Position numbers and translations under genes: made by a program. DNA of 64,000 nucleotides from positions 434,001 through 498,000 of the forward strand of contig JAEUIC010000005.1 of the NCBI GenBank assembly GCA_016795285.1, read 5' to 3'. The notes below the pieces were generated by a model. It saw nothing but the letters and a program-made list of their open reading frames with translations, was not told the origin of the DNA and searched no databases. Positions 15,475-23,940 of the stretch are shown piece by piece. This DNA comes from Planctomycetota bacterium. Lineage in GTDB: Bacteria > Planctomycetota > B15-G4 > SIAN01. Position 1 is the stretch's first letter. Each line of letters begins with the position of its first letter.

Positions 15475-16749
15475 TTACGCGCGGCGGGTGAGCGTCGTCT
15501 TGCCGCCGAGGTAGGGCCGCAGCACCGGCGGGATCGTCACCGTCCCATCCGCCTGCTGGTGGTTCTCGAGCAGCGGGATCAGGATGCGCGGTGACGCGAC
15601 GACCGTGTTGTTCAGCGTGTGGCAGAAGCGGACCTTGCCGTCCTTGCCGCGATAGCGCAGGTCGAGGCGGCGCGCCTGGAACTCGTGGAAGCGCGACGCG
15701 CTGTGCGTCTCGCCGTAGTTGCCGCGCGACGGCATCCACGTCTCGACGTCGAACTTCTGGACCTGCGACTGGCCGAGGTCGCCGCCGCACACGTTCACCA
15801 CGCGGTAGGGCAGCTCGAGCTTCTGCAGCAGCCGCTCGGCGTTGCCGAGGATCGCCTGGTGGTGCTCCTTCGAGAGTGCCTCGTCGGCGCGGTCGATCAC
15901 CACCTGCTCCACCTTCCAGAACTGGTGGATCCGGTAGAGCCCCTTCGTGTCCTTGCCGTAGGCGCCCGCCTCGCGCCGGAAGCAGGGGGTGCAGGCGACG
16001 TAGCGCTTCGGCAGCTCCGCCTCGTCGAGGATCTCGCCCGAGTGGATCGAGGTGAGCGGCACTTCGGCCGTGCCGATCAGGAAGAGCTCGTCCTTGGCCA
16101 TCTTGTAGGCCTGCTCTTCGCCGCCGGGGAAGTAGGCGGTCCCCTCCATCGCCTCGTAGCGGACCATCAGCGGGACCTGCACCGGCGTGAAGCCCGCCTC
16201 CATCATGTGGTCGAGCGCGAAGCGCAGCACCGCGTGCTCGAGCAGGCAGCCGTCGCCGAAGAGCATGTACTGCCGCGCGCCCGAGATGCGCCCGGCGCGC
16301 TCCTGGTCGAGGAGGCTCAGCCGCGTGCCGATCTCCGAGTGATCGAGCGCCGGGAAGTCGAAGGTGCGCGGCGTCCCGACCCGCTTGATCTCGACGTTGT
16401 CGGCGTCGGAGAGGCCGTCGGGGACCTCGGGCGACGGGACGTTGGGCAGCCGCAGCAGCGCCTGGCGCAGCTCGCCGTCGAGCGCCCGCTCCTGCTCCTC
16501 CGCCTCCTTCAGCCGCCCCTTCAGCGACTTCACCTCTTCGGCCGCCTTCGCGCGCTGGTCGGGCGGCAGGGCGCCGATCGTCTTCGAGAGGCGGTTCTGC
16601 TCGGCGCGATCGGCCTCGAGCCGCGTCATCAGCTCGCGGCGGCGCGCGTCGAGCGCGAGCGCCGCGTCGACGTCCACGGTCATCCGCTTCTTCTTCGCCG
16701 CCGCCTTGATCGCCTCGGCGTTCTCGCGCACGAACTTGATGTCGAGCAT
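15475..16749 (-). CDS. serS: Serine--tRNA ligase
   Basis: This class II aminoacyl-tRNA synthetase charges tRNA-Ser (and tRNA-Sec). The 424-residue protein starts MLDIKFVRENAEAIKAAAKK, then has the long N-terminal antiparallel coiled coil (about 30-105) that binds the tRNA variable arm. The catalytic domain has LIGTAEVPLTSIHSGEIL, the motif 2 loop YVACTPCFRREAGAYGKDTKG, RIHQFWKVEQVV and motif 3 NNTVVASPRILIPLLENHQ. The frame is open to 16866, but 16749 is the conserved start with GAGGGGA five bases upstream. It converges with gspJ (99 bp apart). A TACACT box at 16833-16828 followed by GCC may mark its promoter. Confidence 0.97.
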   Translation of the reverse strand: MLDIKFVRENAEAIKAAAKKKRMTVDVDAALALDARRRELMTRLEADRAEQNRLSKTIGALPPDQRAKAAEEVKSLKGRLKEAEEQERALDGELRQALLRLPNVPSPEVPDGLSDADNVEIKRVGTPRTFDFPALDHSEIGTRLSLLDQERAGRISGARQYMLFGDGCLLEHAVLRFALDHMMEAGFTPVQVPLMVRYEAMEGTAYFPGGEEQAYKMAKDELFLIGTAEVPLTSIHSGEILDEAELPKRYVACTPCFRREAGAYGKDTKGLYRIHQFWKVEQVVIDRADEALSKEHHQAILGNAERLLQKLELPYRVVNVCGGDLGQSQVQKFDVETWMPSRGNYGETHSASRFHEFQARRLDLRYRGKDGKVRFCHTLNNTVVASPRILIPLLENHQQADGTVTIPPVLRPYLGGKTTLTRRA

Positions 16750-16937
16750 CGTCCCCTCATGCTGCGCCGACCGCGGGCGCCCGCCACCGTGGCGCGCTCG
16801 GGAAGGCCGGCCGCCGCAGGGCGAGGCAGTGTAGCGGCCCGTGCGCCGTCGCCGACCGAGCGGCACGGCCGGACGCGCCGCCCGGTCGCCCGGCCGAGTT
16901 CACGCGCGGCGAGCCGCAGCGTCCCCGATCGACGCGG

Positions 16938-18947
16938 TCACTGCCACTCGGAGGTGAACGGCCCGCCGAGCAGCGCATGCTTCTTCAGCGAGAGCTGCAC
17001 CTCGAGCTCGGCCGACTTCGCCTTCTCGATCACGAAGTCGGCCGGGAACCACGCCGCGACGTTGTCGGAGTTGAAGGTCTCGGTCGAGATCTTGCTCATC
17101 GCCTTCGGCTTGCCGCCGCTGCCCGTGCTGCCCTTCGGGCGCGAGGCGACCTCGAAGTAGGGGATCTCGTCGTAGATGCGGCCGACGATGGCGCCGCTCT
17201 TCTCCCTCACCAGCAGCGACTTGCCGTCGATCACCAGCGAGTTGCCCTGGTCTTCCGCCTTCCAGGTCACCGTGTAGGGGGCGCCGAGGTCGAGCGTGGT
17301 CGTCTCGCCCTCCTTCACCTCGATCGCCGGACTGTCGCCCTTGAAGATCCACGCCTGCTTGCTTTGCGCCGCCTTGCCGGTCTCGATGCGGCCGTAGGCG
17401 ATCTCGTAGCGGCCGACCGGCAGCTCGACCGGCTTGCCGCCGGCGACGTCGAAGAAGGAGCCCTTGAACTCCTTCACCTCGGCCAGCACCACCATCTTCG
17501 GCTGCACCGGTCCGTTCCACTTCAAGACGACGTGGCCGGTCGAGATGTCGAGCTCGCGCGCGCGCACCTTCTTCGCGTGCGGATCGACCGGCTTCACGTG
17601 CCACCACTTGCCGGCGATCGACAGCACGTCGGACCACGGCTGCGGCCGGTTCTTGCCGATCACCACGCCGTCGTTGTCCATCCAGCGCGGGTTGCCGCGC
17701 AGGATGTTGTCGCCCTGGTCGCTCGGGTCGCCGATGCTCCCGCTGCAGTTGTCGTCGACGAAGAGCAGCGTCTCCTCGAGGAACTTGCCCTCGCGGTAGC
17801 AGCCGATCCGGTAGCGACCGCTGTTCTGGTAGTTCACCGGCGACTGGAACCACGTCTGGCTGGCGCCGCCCGAGAGCAGGAAGAAGGCGTAGCTCTCCGC
17901 GTCCTTGCCGTCGCCCGACTTGAAGCTGTTCAGCGTCGGCTTGCCGTCGATGATCTTGAGCGGCGAGTCGCCCTTGCTCTCCTTGCCGTTGCCGTCATGG
18001 TCGAAGAAGCCCTTCGAACCTTCGCGCAGCAGGCTCAGCGCCTTGCCGAACGGCGCGGCCTGCACCAACGTGCCGAACGGATGGGCGCCCGGCGACCAGC
18101 CGAACTCGCGCCAGAGCAGCAGGTGGTCGACCCCCCACGGCGAGGTCGACGCGAGCTGCGCCGGGTCCTTCATCTCCTTGTACGCCGTCTCGAACTCCTG
18201 CCACTCCGAGCCTTCCTTGTAGGCGGTGGTCGAGTTGCGCTTCGCCTTCGGCCCCTCGTCCTTGCCCTTCTCGAGCGGGTCGTGCCCCTTCTCGATCAGC
18301 TCGCGCCGCTTGTCGACCATGTGCTGGTACATGGCCTCCTTCGGGCGCCCCGCCGCGAGCCACTCGTCCATCGCCTTGTCGTAGACCTTGACGACCTCCT
18401 CGTACTCGCCGAGCTGCTCGTGGCAGTAGCCGACGTGGTAGCGGGCGATGCTCGAGATCTCGGTGTCGTTGGCCTTCTCGGCGGCGGCGACGGCGTCCTG
18501 CAGCTCGACGAAGGCGCGCCGGTAGTCGGCCGCCTCGCGCTTCTGGTTCGCCTCGGCGAACGTGGTCGCCCCCTTCGCCCAGGCGTTCCAGGCCGTGAGC
18601 CACGCCTGGCGCCCCTCGGACTCGGCCGCCTTCAGCCGCGCGAAGCGCTGCGTGTAGCGCTTGCCCTGCTCCACCTCGTCGGCGGCGGTCGCCAGCAGCG
18701 CGACGTCGTCGAGCGCGTTCTCCTCGCCGAAGACGAGCTTGAACGAGTACTGCAGCAGCACCTCCTCGGTGAGGCGCGGATCGCGTCCCGCGAGCTTGTT
18801 GATGCCGCGGTAGTCCTGCAGCTCGACCATCGACTTGTAGGCGGTCATGAACTCCTGCTGGCGGTTCGACAGCGCCTGGGCCGGCGCGAGGGCCGCCGCG
18901 CCGATCGAGACGAGGAGCACGACGAGGGCGCTTCGCAAGGCACGCAT
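16938..18947 (-). CDS. Secreted TPR-like protein of unknown function
   Basis: The 669-residue protein begins with a clear signal peptide (MRALRSALVVLLVSIGAAALAPAQA), so it is exported. The region after it (about 25-230) is helical with TPR-like units, for example IARYHVGYCHEQLGEYEEVVKVYDKAMDEWL. The remainder (about 260-669) is beta-rich and has a short Asp-rich loop DHDGNGKESKGD, possible Ca binding. Three segments in that part resemble a repeated carrier-type beta domain (VGRYEIAYGRIETGK, then VTWKAEDQGNSLVIDGKSL). I do not recognise a family. It stands between serS and the rhomboid gene on the minus strand with its own promoter-like sequence (19020-19048). A peptidase or binding role cannot be read from it. 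Confidence 0.85.
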   Translation of the reverse strand: MRALRSALVVLLVSIGAAALAPAQALSNRQQEFMTAYKSMVELQDYRGINKLAGRDPRLTEEVLLQYSFKLVFGEENALDDVALLATAADEVEQGKRYTQRFARLKAAESEGRQAWLTAWNAWAKGATTFAEANQKREAADYRRAFVELQDAVAAAEKANDTEISSIARYHVGYCHEQLGEYEEVVKVYDKAMDEWLAAGRPKEAMYQHMVDKRRELIEKGHDPLEKGKDEGPKAKRNSTTAYKEGSEWQEFETAYKEMKDPAQLASTSPWGVDHLLLWREFGWSPGAHPFGTLVQAAPFGKALSLLREGSKGFFDHDGNGKESKGDSPLKIIDGKPTLNSFKSGDGKDAESYAFFLLSGGASQTWFQSPVNYQNSGRYRIGCYREGKFLEETLLFVDDNCSGSIGDPSDQGDNILRGNPRWMDNDGVVIGKNRPQPWSDVLSIAGKWWHVKPVDPHAKKVRARELDISTGHVVLKWNGPVQPKMVVLAEVKEFKGSFFDVAGGKPVELPVGRYEIAYGRIETGKAAQSKQAWIFKGDSPAIEVKEGETTTLDLGAPYTVTWKAEDQGNSLVIDGKSLLVREKSGAIVGRIYDEIPYFEVASRPKGSTGSGGKPKAMSKISTETFNSDNVAAWFPADFVIEKAKSAELEVQLSLKKHALLGGPFTSEWQ

Positions 18948-19019
18948 GGGCGCGTTCTCCGGACCGGGACGGGGGGCGCCGCGCGCCGAGGGCGGCGTCG
19001 CAAGTCCCGTCGGGTTCGG

Positions 19020-19048
19020 AAGCTAGGAGCGCTCGAAAAGGGTGTCAA
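19020..19048 (-). promoter_or_regulatory. Sigma70-type promoter of the secreted TPR-like gene
   Basis: The minus strand has TTGACA (19048-19043, full match), a 17-bp spacer ending GCGCTCC, and TAGCTT (19025-19020) followed by CCG. It is about 70 bases upstream of the start at 18947. Confidence 0.55.
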
Positions 19049-19112
19049 CTCGAGCGGCGCGCCGCCCGGACCGCGCCGCGCGCGACGGCGGCGGCGCTCG
19101 CCGCGGCGCCCC

Positions 19113-19964
19113 TCAGCGCCGCCCGCCCTTCAGCGATTCGCTGCGCGCGCGCAGGAACTGCCGCTCGCGCTCGGTGAGGCTGTTCATGCCGCTCGCGTGG
19201 ATCTTCGCCAGCAGGCGGTCCATCTCGGCGTCGTCGGCCGCCTCGTCGCGCGCGGCCGTCGCGGCACGTTGCTGCGCCCGCTGCTCGCGCAGCGTCCCCC
19301 ACCACGACAGCGCGTCGAAGCGGTGGCGGCACCAGAGGAAGCCGAACAGCGCGCCGCCGAGATGGCAGAGGTGCGCGACGCCGCCGGCGAACCCCTCGAA
19401 CAGCAGCGGGTGGAGCGAGAAGGCGACCAGCAGCAGCGCCAGCACCTTGGCCGGGATGCGGAAGAAGTAGAAGAGGAAGGTGCGGTCGGGCGTCTCGCGG
19501 GCGATGAAGAAGATCAGCCCGTAGAGCCCGCCCGACGCGCCGATCAGCGGCCGATCGTCGCCTTGCTGCGCCGACACCACGAGGTGCGCCACCGCGCCGA
19601 CCAGCGCGGAGCCGAAGAAGAGCGTCATGAACGGGCCGCGGCCGAGGCGCGACTCGAGCTCGCGGCCGAGGAACCAGAGCACGAACATGTTGAGCACGAG
19701 GTGCATCAGCTCGCGCGGCGCGTGCGGCAGCACGTAGCTGAAGAACGGCACGACGAACGGCGCGTTCGAGAGCCTGAGCCCGAGCCAGCGCGACGGCTGC
19801 GCGATCGCCGGCAGGCCCGCCGCCGCGACGATCACCTCGAGCAGCGTCACGGCGATCGCGCCGACCAGCAGCGCGCTCGCCACCGGCGTCGCCGCGAGGG
19901 CGGCGCGCCAGTCGGAGCCGCGGCCCGGCTCGTCGGGCTCTTCCCATTCGGTTCGGTACGCCAT
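19113..19964 (-). CDS. Rhomboid family intramembrane serine protease
   Basis: This is an integral-membrane serine protease that cleaves within transmembrane segments. The 283-residue protein has six or so hydrophobic helices. The catalytic features are present: HLVLNMFVLWFLG in the second helix (His and Asn of the oxyanion region), GASGGLYGL with the nucleophile serine, and HLCHLGGALFGFLW with the catalytic histidine. The soluble C-terminus carries an AEMDRLLAKIHASGMNSLTERE-type helix common after bacterial rhomboids. The ATG at 19964 begins MAYRTEWEEP. It is divergent from folD with 87 bp between them. Confidence 0.92.
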   Translation of the reverse strand: MAYRTEWEEPDEPGRGSDWRAALAATPVASALLVGAIAVTLLEVIVAAAGLPAIAQPSRWLGLRLSNAPFVVPFFSYVLPHAPRELMHLVLNMFVLWFLGRELESRLGRGPFMTLFFGSALVGAVAHLVVSAQQGDDRPLIGASGGLYGLIFFIARETPDRTFLFYFFRIPAKVLALLLVAFSLHPLLFEGFAGGVAHLCHLGGALFGFLWCRHRFDALSWWGTLREQRAQQRAATAARDEAADDAEMDRLLAKIHASGMNSLTERERQFLRARSESLKGGRR

Positions 19965-20051
19965 CGCCGCCTCCCTCGCCTGCGGACGCCATCGGCTGTC
20001 GGGCCGCCGGTATGTTAGGCCGCCTCTCGGACGAGGAAGCAGGGAGCGACG

Positions 20052-20969
20052 ATGGGCGCGCGACTGATCGACGGCAAGGCGCTGGCGGCGGGGATCCTCG
20101 AGCGGGTCCGGCTCCAGCGCGCCGCGCTCGGCCGCCGCGAGCTGCGCCTCGTCTCGGTCTACGTCGGCGACGACGTCGCGTCGGCGGTCTACATCCGCAA
20201 CCAGCGGCGCGCCTGCGAGCGCATGGAGATCCGCTTCGACCTCGACCACCTGCCGGCCGCGACCACCGAGAACGAGCTGGTCGACCACCTCCACGCGCTG
20301 AACGACGACGCGAGCGTCACCGGCATCCTGCTGCAGCGCCCCCTGCCGCCCCACCTGCGCCAGCTGCGCGTGCAGGCGAAGATCCACCCCGACAAGGACG
20401 TCGAGGGGCTGAACCCCGCCAACATCGGCTCGATCGTCTACGGCGTGCCGAAGCTGGTGCCGTGCACGGCGCTCTCGGCGGTCCGCTGCCTCAAGTCGAC
20501 CGGCTTCCCGCTGCGCGGCGCCGACGTCGTGATGATCGGCCACAGCGAGGTGGTCGGGAAGCCGATCGCCTTCCTCATGCTGAACGAGTTCGCGACCTGC
20601 ACCGTCTGCCACGTCGCGACGCAGGACCTCGCGGTGAAGACGCGCCACGCCGACGTGATCTTCACGGCGGTCGGGAAGCCGGGGCTCGTCACGGGCGCCA
20701 TGGTGAAGCCGGGCGCGATCGTGATCGACATCGGCATCAAGCAGGTGGCGCAGGTCGGCCCCGATGGGCAGCCGCTGCTCGGACCAGACGGCCAGCCGCT
20801 GCAGCGCCTCTGCGGCGACGCCGACTTCGACTCCGTCTCCGCGGTGGCGAGCTGGATCACGCCCGTGCCGGGCGGCGTCGGCCCGGTCACGGTGGCGATG
20901 CTCGTCCACAACTGCGTGCTGGCCGCGCGGCTCCAGCAGGGGCTGCCGATCGACTCGCCGCTCGGCTGA
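20052..20969 (+). CDS. folD: Methylenetetrahydrofolate dehydrogenase / cyclohydrolase FolD (atypical active site)
   Basis: FolD converts 5,10-methylene-THF to methenyl-THF with NADP and then to 10-formyl-THF. The 305-residue protein matches the family throughout: LRLVSVYVGDDVASAVYI, GILLQRPLPPHL, HPDKDVEGLNPANIG, the nucleotide-binding VVMIGHSEVVGKPIAFLML, ADVIFTAVGKPGLV, VIDIGIKQV and the C-terminal PGGVGPVTVAMLVHN. The catalytic YxxxK motif reads YIRNQ here, so the Lys that drives the cyclohydrolase step is Gln51. The partner Gln in LLQRPLP is kept. A short insertion with a repeated GPDGQPL unit lies near residue 240. AGGGAG lies about 6 bases before the ATG. It converges with the polyprenyl synthase gene. 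Confidence 0.95.
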   Translation: MGARLIDGKALAAGILERVRLQRAALGRRELRLVSVYVGDDVASAVYIRNQRRACERMEIRFDLDHLPAATTENELVDHLHALNDDASVTGILLQRPLPPHLRQLRVQAKIHPDKDVEGLNPANIGSIVYGVPKLVPCTALSAVRCLKSTGFPLRGADVVMIGHSEVVGKPIAFLMLNEFATCTVCHVATQDLAVKTRHADVIFTAVGKPGLVTGAMVKPGAIVIDIGIKQVAQVGPDGQPLLGPDGQPLQRLCGDADFDSVSAVASWITPVPGGVGPVTVAMLVHNCVLAARLQQGLPIDSPLG

Positions 20970-21005
20970 GCGGTCCGTCGGGCGCCCCGCGGCCCCTGCC
21001 GTGCC

Positions 21006-22013
21006 TCAGCGATCGCGCTCGAGCACGAAGTCGGCGAGGTCGAGCAGCGTCTGGCGCGCAGCGCTCTGCGGCAGCGGCTGCACCTTGGCGCGCGCGTCGC
21101 GCACGAACTGCTGCGCGGTCGCCTGCGAGCTTTCGACGTCGGGCGTGAAGTCGACGATCGCGCGCAGCGCGGCGCGCGGGTCGCCGATGGCGCCGTCGGC
21201 CAGCATGCGCCGCACCTCGGTCGCGGTGGCGGCCGGCACGCGCTCGAGCAGCCGCAGCAGCGGCAGCGTCATCTTGCGCTCGGAGAGGTCGGTGCCGAGC
21301 GACTTGCCGACGCTGCGCTCGTCGCCGGCGAGGTCGAGGCAGTCGTCGATGATCTGGAACGCGATGCCGAGCAGCCGCCCGTACTCCTCGAGCGCGGTGA
21401 CGTGGTCGGGCGTGGCGCCGGCGTACCAGGCGCCGAGACGGGCGCTCGCCGCGTAGAGCGACGCCGTCTTGTCCTCGATGATGCGCAGGTACTCGGCGAT
21501 GGTGAGGTCGAAGCGGCCGCGATTGCAGTTCTGGTCGATCTCGCCGGTGCAGAGCCGGCGCGTCGTCTTGGCGAGGTGCAGGGCCGCGGTCCGATCCTCG
21601 AGCGTGTTGGCCAGCGCGAACGCCTGGGCGTAGATGAAGTCGCCGAGCAGGATCGGCACCTCGTTGCCGTGCAGCGCGTTGACGCTCGGCAGGTTGCGCC
21701 GCGTGGTGGCGTGGTCGAGCACGTCGTCGTGGAGCAGCGTCGCGGTGTGGATCATCTCCACGATCGCGCCGACCACGACGTGCGCCTCCTTCTCCTCGCC
21801 GGTCGCGCGCCCCGCCAGCAGCACCAGCGCCGGCCGCAGCTGCTTGCCGCGGAAGAGCGCCGCGTGCTCGACCAGCTTCTGCACGTGCGGCGACTCGGAG
21901 GCGAGCGCGCGGTGGTAGGCCGCGTCGACCCGCATCAGGTCCTGCTGCAGCGGCGCCAGCAGCGCCTTGGGATCGAGCCGCGCGGACGCGGCCGAATGGG
22001 CCGAGGCGCTCAT
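21006..22013 (-). CDS. Polyprenyl (trans-isoprenyl) diphosphate synthase
   Basis: This enzyme condenses isopentenyl diphosphate with allylic diphosphates to build the side chain of quinones or a carrier lipid. The 335-residue protein shows GKQLRPALVLL, the first aspartate-rich motif LLHDDVLDHATTRRN, the second AFQIIDDCLDLAGD, and LLGDFIYAQAFALA. This is the long-chain type (octaprenyl- or heptaprenyl-like, IspB/HepT). The exact chain length cannot be told. The start ATG overlaps the mobA stop as TGATG and is preceded by GAGGAGGAG, which indicates translational coupling. Downstream it converges with folD, 36 bp apart. Confidence 0.93.
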   Translation of the reverse strand: MSASAHSAASARLDPKALLAPLQQDLMRVDAAYHRALASESPHVQKLVEHAALFRGKQLRPALVLLAGRATGEEKEAHVVVGAIVEMIHTATLLHDDVLDHATTRRNLPSVNALHGNEVPILLGDFIYAQAFALANTLEDRTAALHLAKTTRRLCTGEIDQNCNRGRFDLTIAEYLRIIEDKTASLYAASARLGAWYAGATPDHVTALEEYGRLLGIAFQIIDDCLDLAGDERSVGKSLGTDLSERKMTLPLLRLLERVPAATATEVRRMLADGAIGDPRAALRAIVDFTPDVESSQATAQQFVRDARAKVQPLPQSAARQTLLDLADFVLERDR

Positions 22014-22642
22014 CACTCCTCCTCCCCCGCTCCGCAGGCGACGGCGAGGTCGGCGGGCGTGTTGACGTTCATGAAGCAGGCCGGCGGCAGGTCGGCGACG
22101 CGCACGATCGGGAGCTCGGCCAGCAGCGCGTGGAGCGCGAGCTCGGGCGTCCGCTCCACCGCGCGCGCGAGCGACGTCGCGGCCGCCGGCGTCCAGATCG
22201 AGACGAGCGGCTCGAGGCCGTGCGCGCTGGTCGCGACGGCGAGCGACGCGGCGCCGCTCGTGGCGTCGGATGCGGCGTCGAGCGCGGCGGCGAGCCGGCG
22301 GTAGGCGGCGATCGAGAGCCACGGCAGGTCGCAGGGCGCGACGAACCAGCGGGCGGCCGGGAACGCCGCGAAGGCGGCGGCGAGCGCCTGCGCGGGACCG
22401 CGGCCCGGGTGCGGATCGGCGCAGGTCGCGACGTCGGCCGGGAGGCCCGGCAGCGGCGCGGCTCGCACCAGCACGCGCGTCGCGGCCAGCGGCGCGAGGC
22501 GGCGCAGCGCGCGCAGCGCGAGCGGCTCGCCGCCGGGATGGTCGGCCGTCGGCGCGCCGAACCTCTCGAGCGCCTTGTCGCGCCCGAAACGGCGCGACCG
22601 CCCGCCGGCGAGGAGCAGCAACACGTCGCGCACGGCGCTCAC
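22013..22642 (-). CDS. MobA-like nucleotidyltransferase (molybdenum cofactor guanylyltransferase)
   Basis: This 209-residue protein has the NTP-transferase signature LLLLAGGRSRRFGRDKALERFG at its N-terminus (the LAGGxSxRxGxDKA motif), a central APCDLPWLS (metal-binding Asp region) and the closing FMNVNTPADL. These fit MobA, which links GMP to molybdopterin, or a close relative. The region is Ala-rich and rather divergent. The GTG start lies one base after the tatA stop, and the stop overlaps the polyprenyl synthase start. With TatA, which exports folded, often molybdenum-containing, enzymes, the pairing is functionally sensible but not proof. Confidence 0.82.
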   Translation of the reverse strand: MSAVRDVLLLLAGGRSRRFGRDKALERFGAPTADHPGGEPLALRALRRLAPLAATRVLVRAAPLPGLPADVATCADPHPGRGPAQALAAAFAAFPAARWFVAPCDLPWLSIAAYRRLAAALDAASDATSGAASLAVATSAHGLEPLVSIWTPAAATSLARAVERTPELALHALLAELPIVRVADLPPACFMNVNTPADLAVACGAGEEE

Positions 22643-22643
22643 G

Positions 22644-22847
22644 TCAGCTCTTCTTCTCGTCGCCGTCGCCCGCCTCGCCGGCGTCGTCCTCGTTCGCGCC
22701 TTCCTTCAGCCCCTTCTTGAAGCTGGTCACGCCCTTGCCGAGGTTGCGCATCATGGTCGGGAGCCGCGTGCCGAAGAGCAGCAGCACGATGAAGGCGATA
22801 ACGATCAGCTCCTTGAAGCCGATCGAGCCGAGGAAGAGGAGTGGCAA
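22644..22847 (-). CDS. tatA: Twin-arginine translocase subunit TatA/TatE
   Basis: TatA forms the variable channel of the Tat pathway for folded proteins. The 67-residue product has the short N-terminal membrane helix ELIVIAFIVLLLFGTRLP, the hinge FGTRLP, the amphipathic helix MMRNLGKGVTSFKKGLKEG and an acidic tail. A TTG at 22847 is the best start because GAGGTGA lies a few bases upstream; a GTG at 22853 within that stretch is the alternative. An ATG farther upstream would put a Pro-rich sequence before the helix and is unlikely. It precedes mobA by one base. Confidence 0.9.
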   Translation of the reverse strand: MPLLFLGSIGFKELIVIAFIVLLLFGTRLPTMMRNLGKGVTSFKKGLKEGANEDDAGEAGDGDEKKS

Positions 22848-22910
22848 GGTCACCTCGCTGGCGTGGCGGGCGCTCGGAGCGAGCAGCCCACGGGGCGCAG
22901 GGTACGGCGG

Positions 22911-22944
22911 CGGATGATACGGCGCCCTCGCGGCGGCGCGAGGG
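22911..22944 (-). promoter_or_regulatory. Hairpin and TATCAT box between sucD and tatA
   Basis: CCCTCGCG (22925-22932) and CGCGAGGG (22937-22944) form a perfect 8-bp stem with a 4-base loop, which could end the sucCD transcript. Immediately downstream on the minus strand is TATCAT followed by CCG (22919-22911), a -10 context seen at other promoters here; no good -35 box accompanies it. Confidence 0.35.
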
Positions 22945-23022
22945 TGGCCCGTCACGGCGCGCGGGGGGAACCGAGGGTTTCACCCACCCGGCCCCCCCCG
23001 CGCCGCCGCGACGCTCGACTCC

Positions 23023-23940
23023 TCAATGGCCGGCGTCGAGCAGCTCCTTCATCGCGATGCCGAGCTTGGCGGGGTTCAGGACCATCTTCACGCCCGCCTT
23101 CTTCAGCACCTTCATCTTCTCGGCGGCGGTCCCCTTGCCGCCCGCGATGATCGCGCCGGCGTGGCCCATGCGCTTCCCCGACGGCGCCGACTGGCCGGCG
23201 ATGAAGCCGACCACCGGCTTGGTGACGTGCGCCTCGATGAAGTGCGCCGCCTCCTCCTCGGCCGTGCCGCCGATCTCGCCGATCATCACGATCCCCTCGG
23301 TGCCGGGGTCGTCCTGGAACATCCGCAGCACGTCGACGAAGTTGGTGCCGGGCAGCGGATCGCCGCCGATGCCGACGCAGGTCGACTGGCCGAGGCCGAG
23401 CTGCGTCAGCTGCCAGACCGCCTCGTAGGTGAGCGTGCCGCTGCGCGACACGACGCCGATGGTGCCGGGGCGGTGGATGTAGCCCGGCATGATCCCGATC
23501 TTGCAGCCAGTCTTGTGCTCGCCTTCGGCGAACGCGCCCGGCGTGATGACGCCCGGGCAGTTCGGTCCGACCAGGCGCGTGTTGCTGCGGGCCAGCACGC
23601 GATGGACCTTCGCCATGTCGTTGACCGGGATGCCCTCGGTGATGCAGATCACCAGCGGGAGCCGGGCGTCGATCGCCTCGAGGATCGCGTCGGCCGCGAA
23701 GGCGGCGGGCACGTAGATCACGCTCGCGTTGGCGCCGGTCTTCTCGACCGCCTGCGCCACGGAGTCGAACACCGGGACCTTGCCGACGCCGAGGTCGAGC
23801 TCGGTGCCGCCCTTGCCGGGCGTCACGCCGCCGACCATCTGCGTGCCGTACTCGATCGCCTTCGTCGTGTGGAACTTGCCGGCCTCGCCGGTGATCCCCT
23901 GGCAGATGACGCGCGTCGACTTGCCGACCAGGATGCTCAT
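23023..23940 (-). CDS. sucD: Succinate--CoA ligase, alpha subunit
   Basis: SucD binds CoA and carries the phospho-histidine of succinyl-CoA synthetase, which converts succinyl-CoA to succinate with formation of ATP or GTP. The 305-residue protein has [76 protein letters not shown] and the active-site segment [18 protein letters not shown] with the phospho-histidine. The ATG overlaps the sucC stop by four bases (ATGA). It is the last gene of the icd-mdh-sucC-sucD run. Confidence 0.97.
   Translation of the reverse strand: MSILVGKSTRVICQGITGEAGKFHTTKAIEYGTQMVGGVTPGKGGTELDLGVGKVPVFDSVAQAVEKTGANASVIYVPAAFAADAILEAIDARLPLVICITEGIPVNDMAKVHRVLARSNTRLVGPNCPGVITPGAFAEGEHKTGCKIGIMPGYIHRPGTIGVVSRSGTLTYEAVWQLTQLGLGQSTCVGIGGDPLPGTNFVDVLRMFQDDPGTEGIVMIGEIGGTAEEEAAHFIEAHVTKPVVGFIAGQSAPSGKRMGHAGAIIAGGKGTAAEKMKVLKKAGVKMVLNPAKLGIAMKELLDAGH

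Noticed and set aside
22643..22955. Longer tatA start at 22955
   Set aside because: It adds a Pro-rich sequence before the membrane helix and has no ribosome site, unlike the TTG and GTG at 22847 and 22853.
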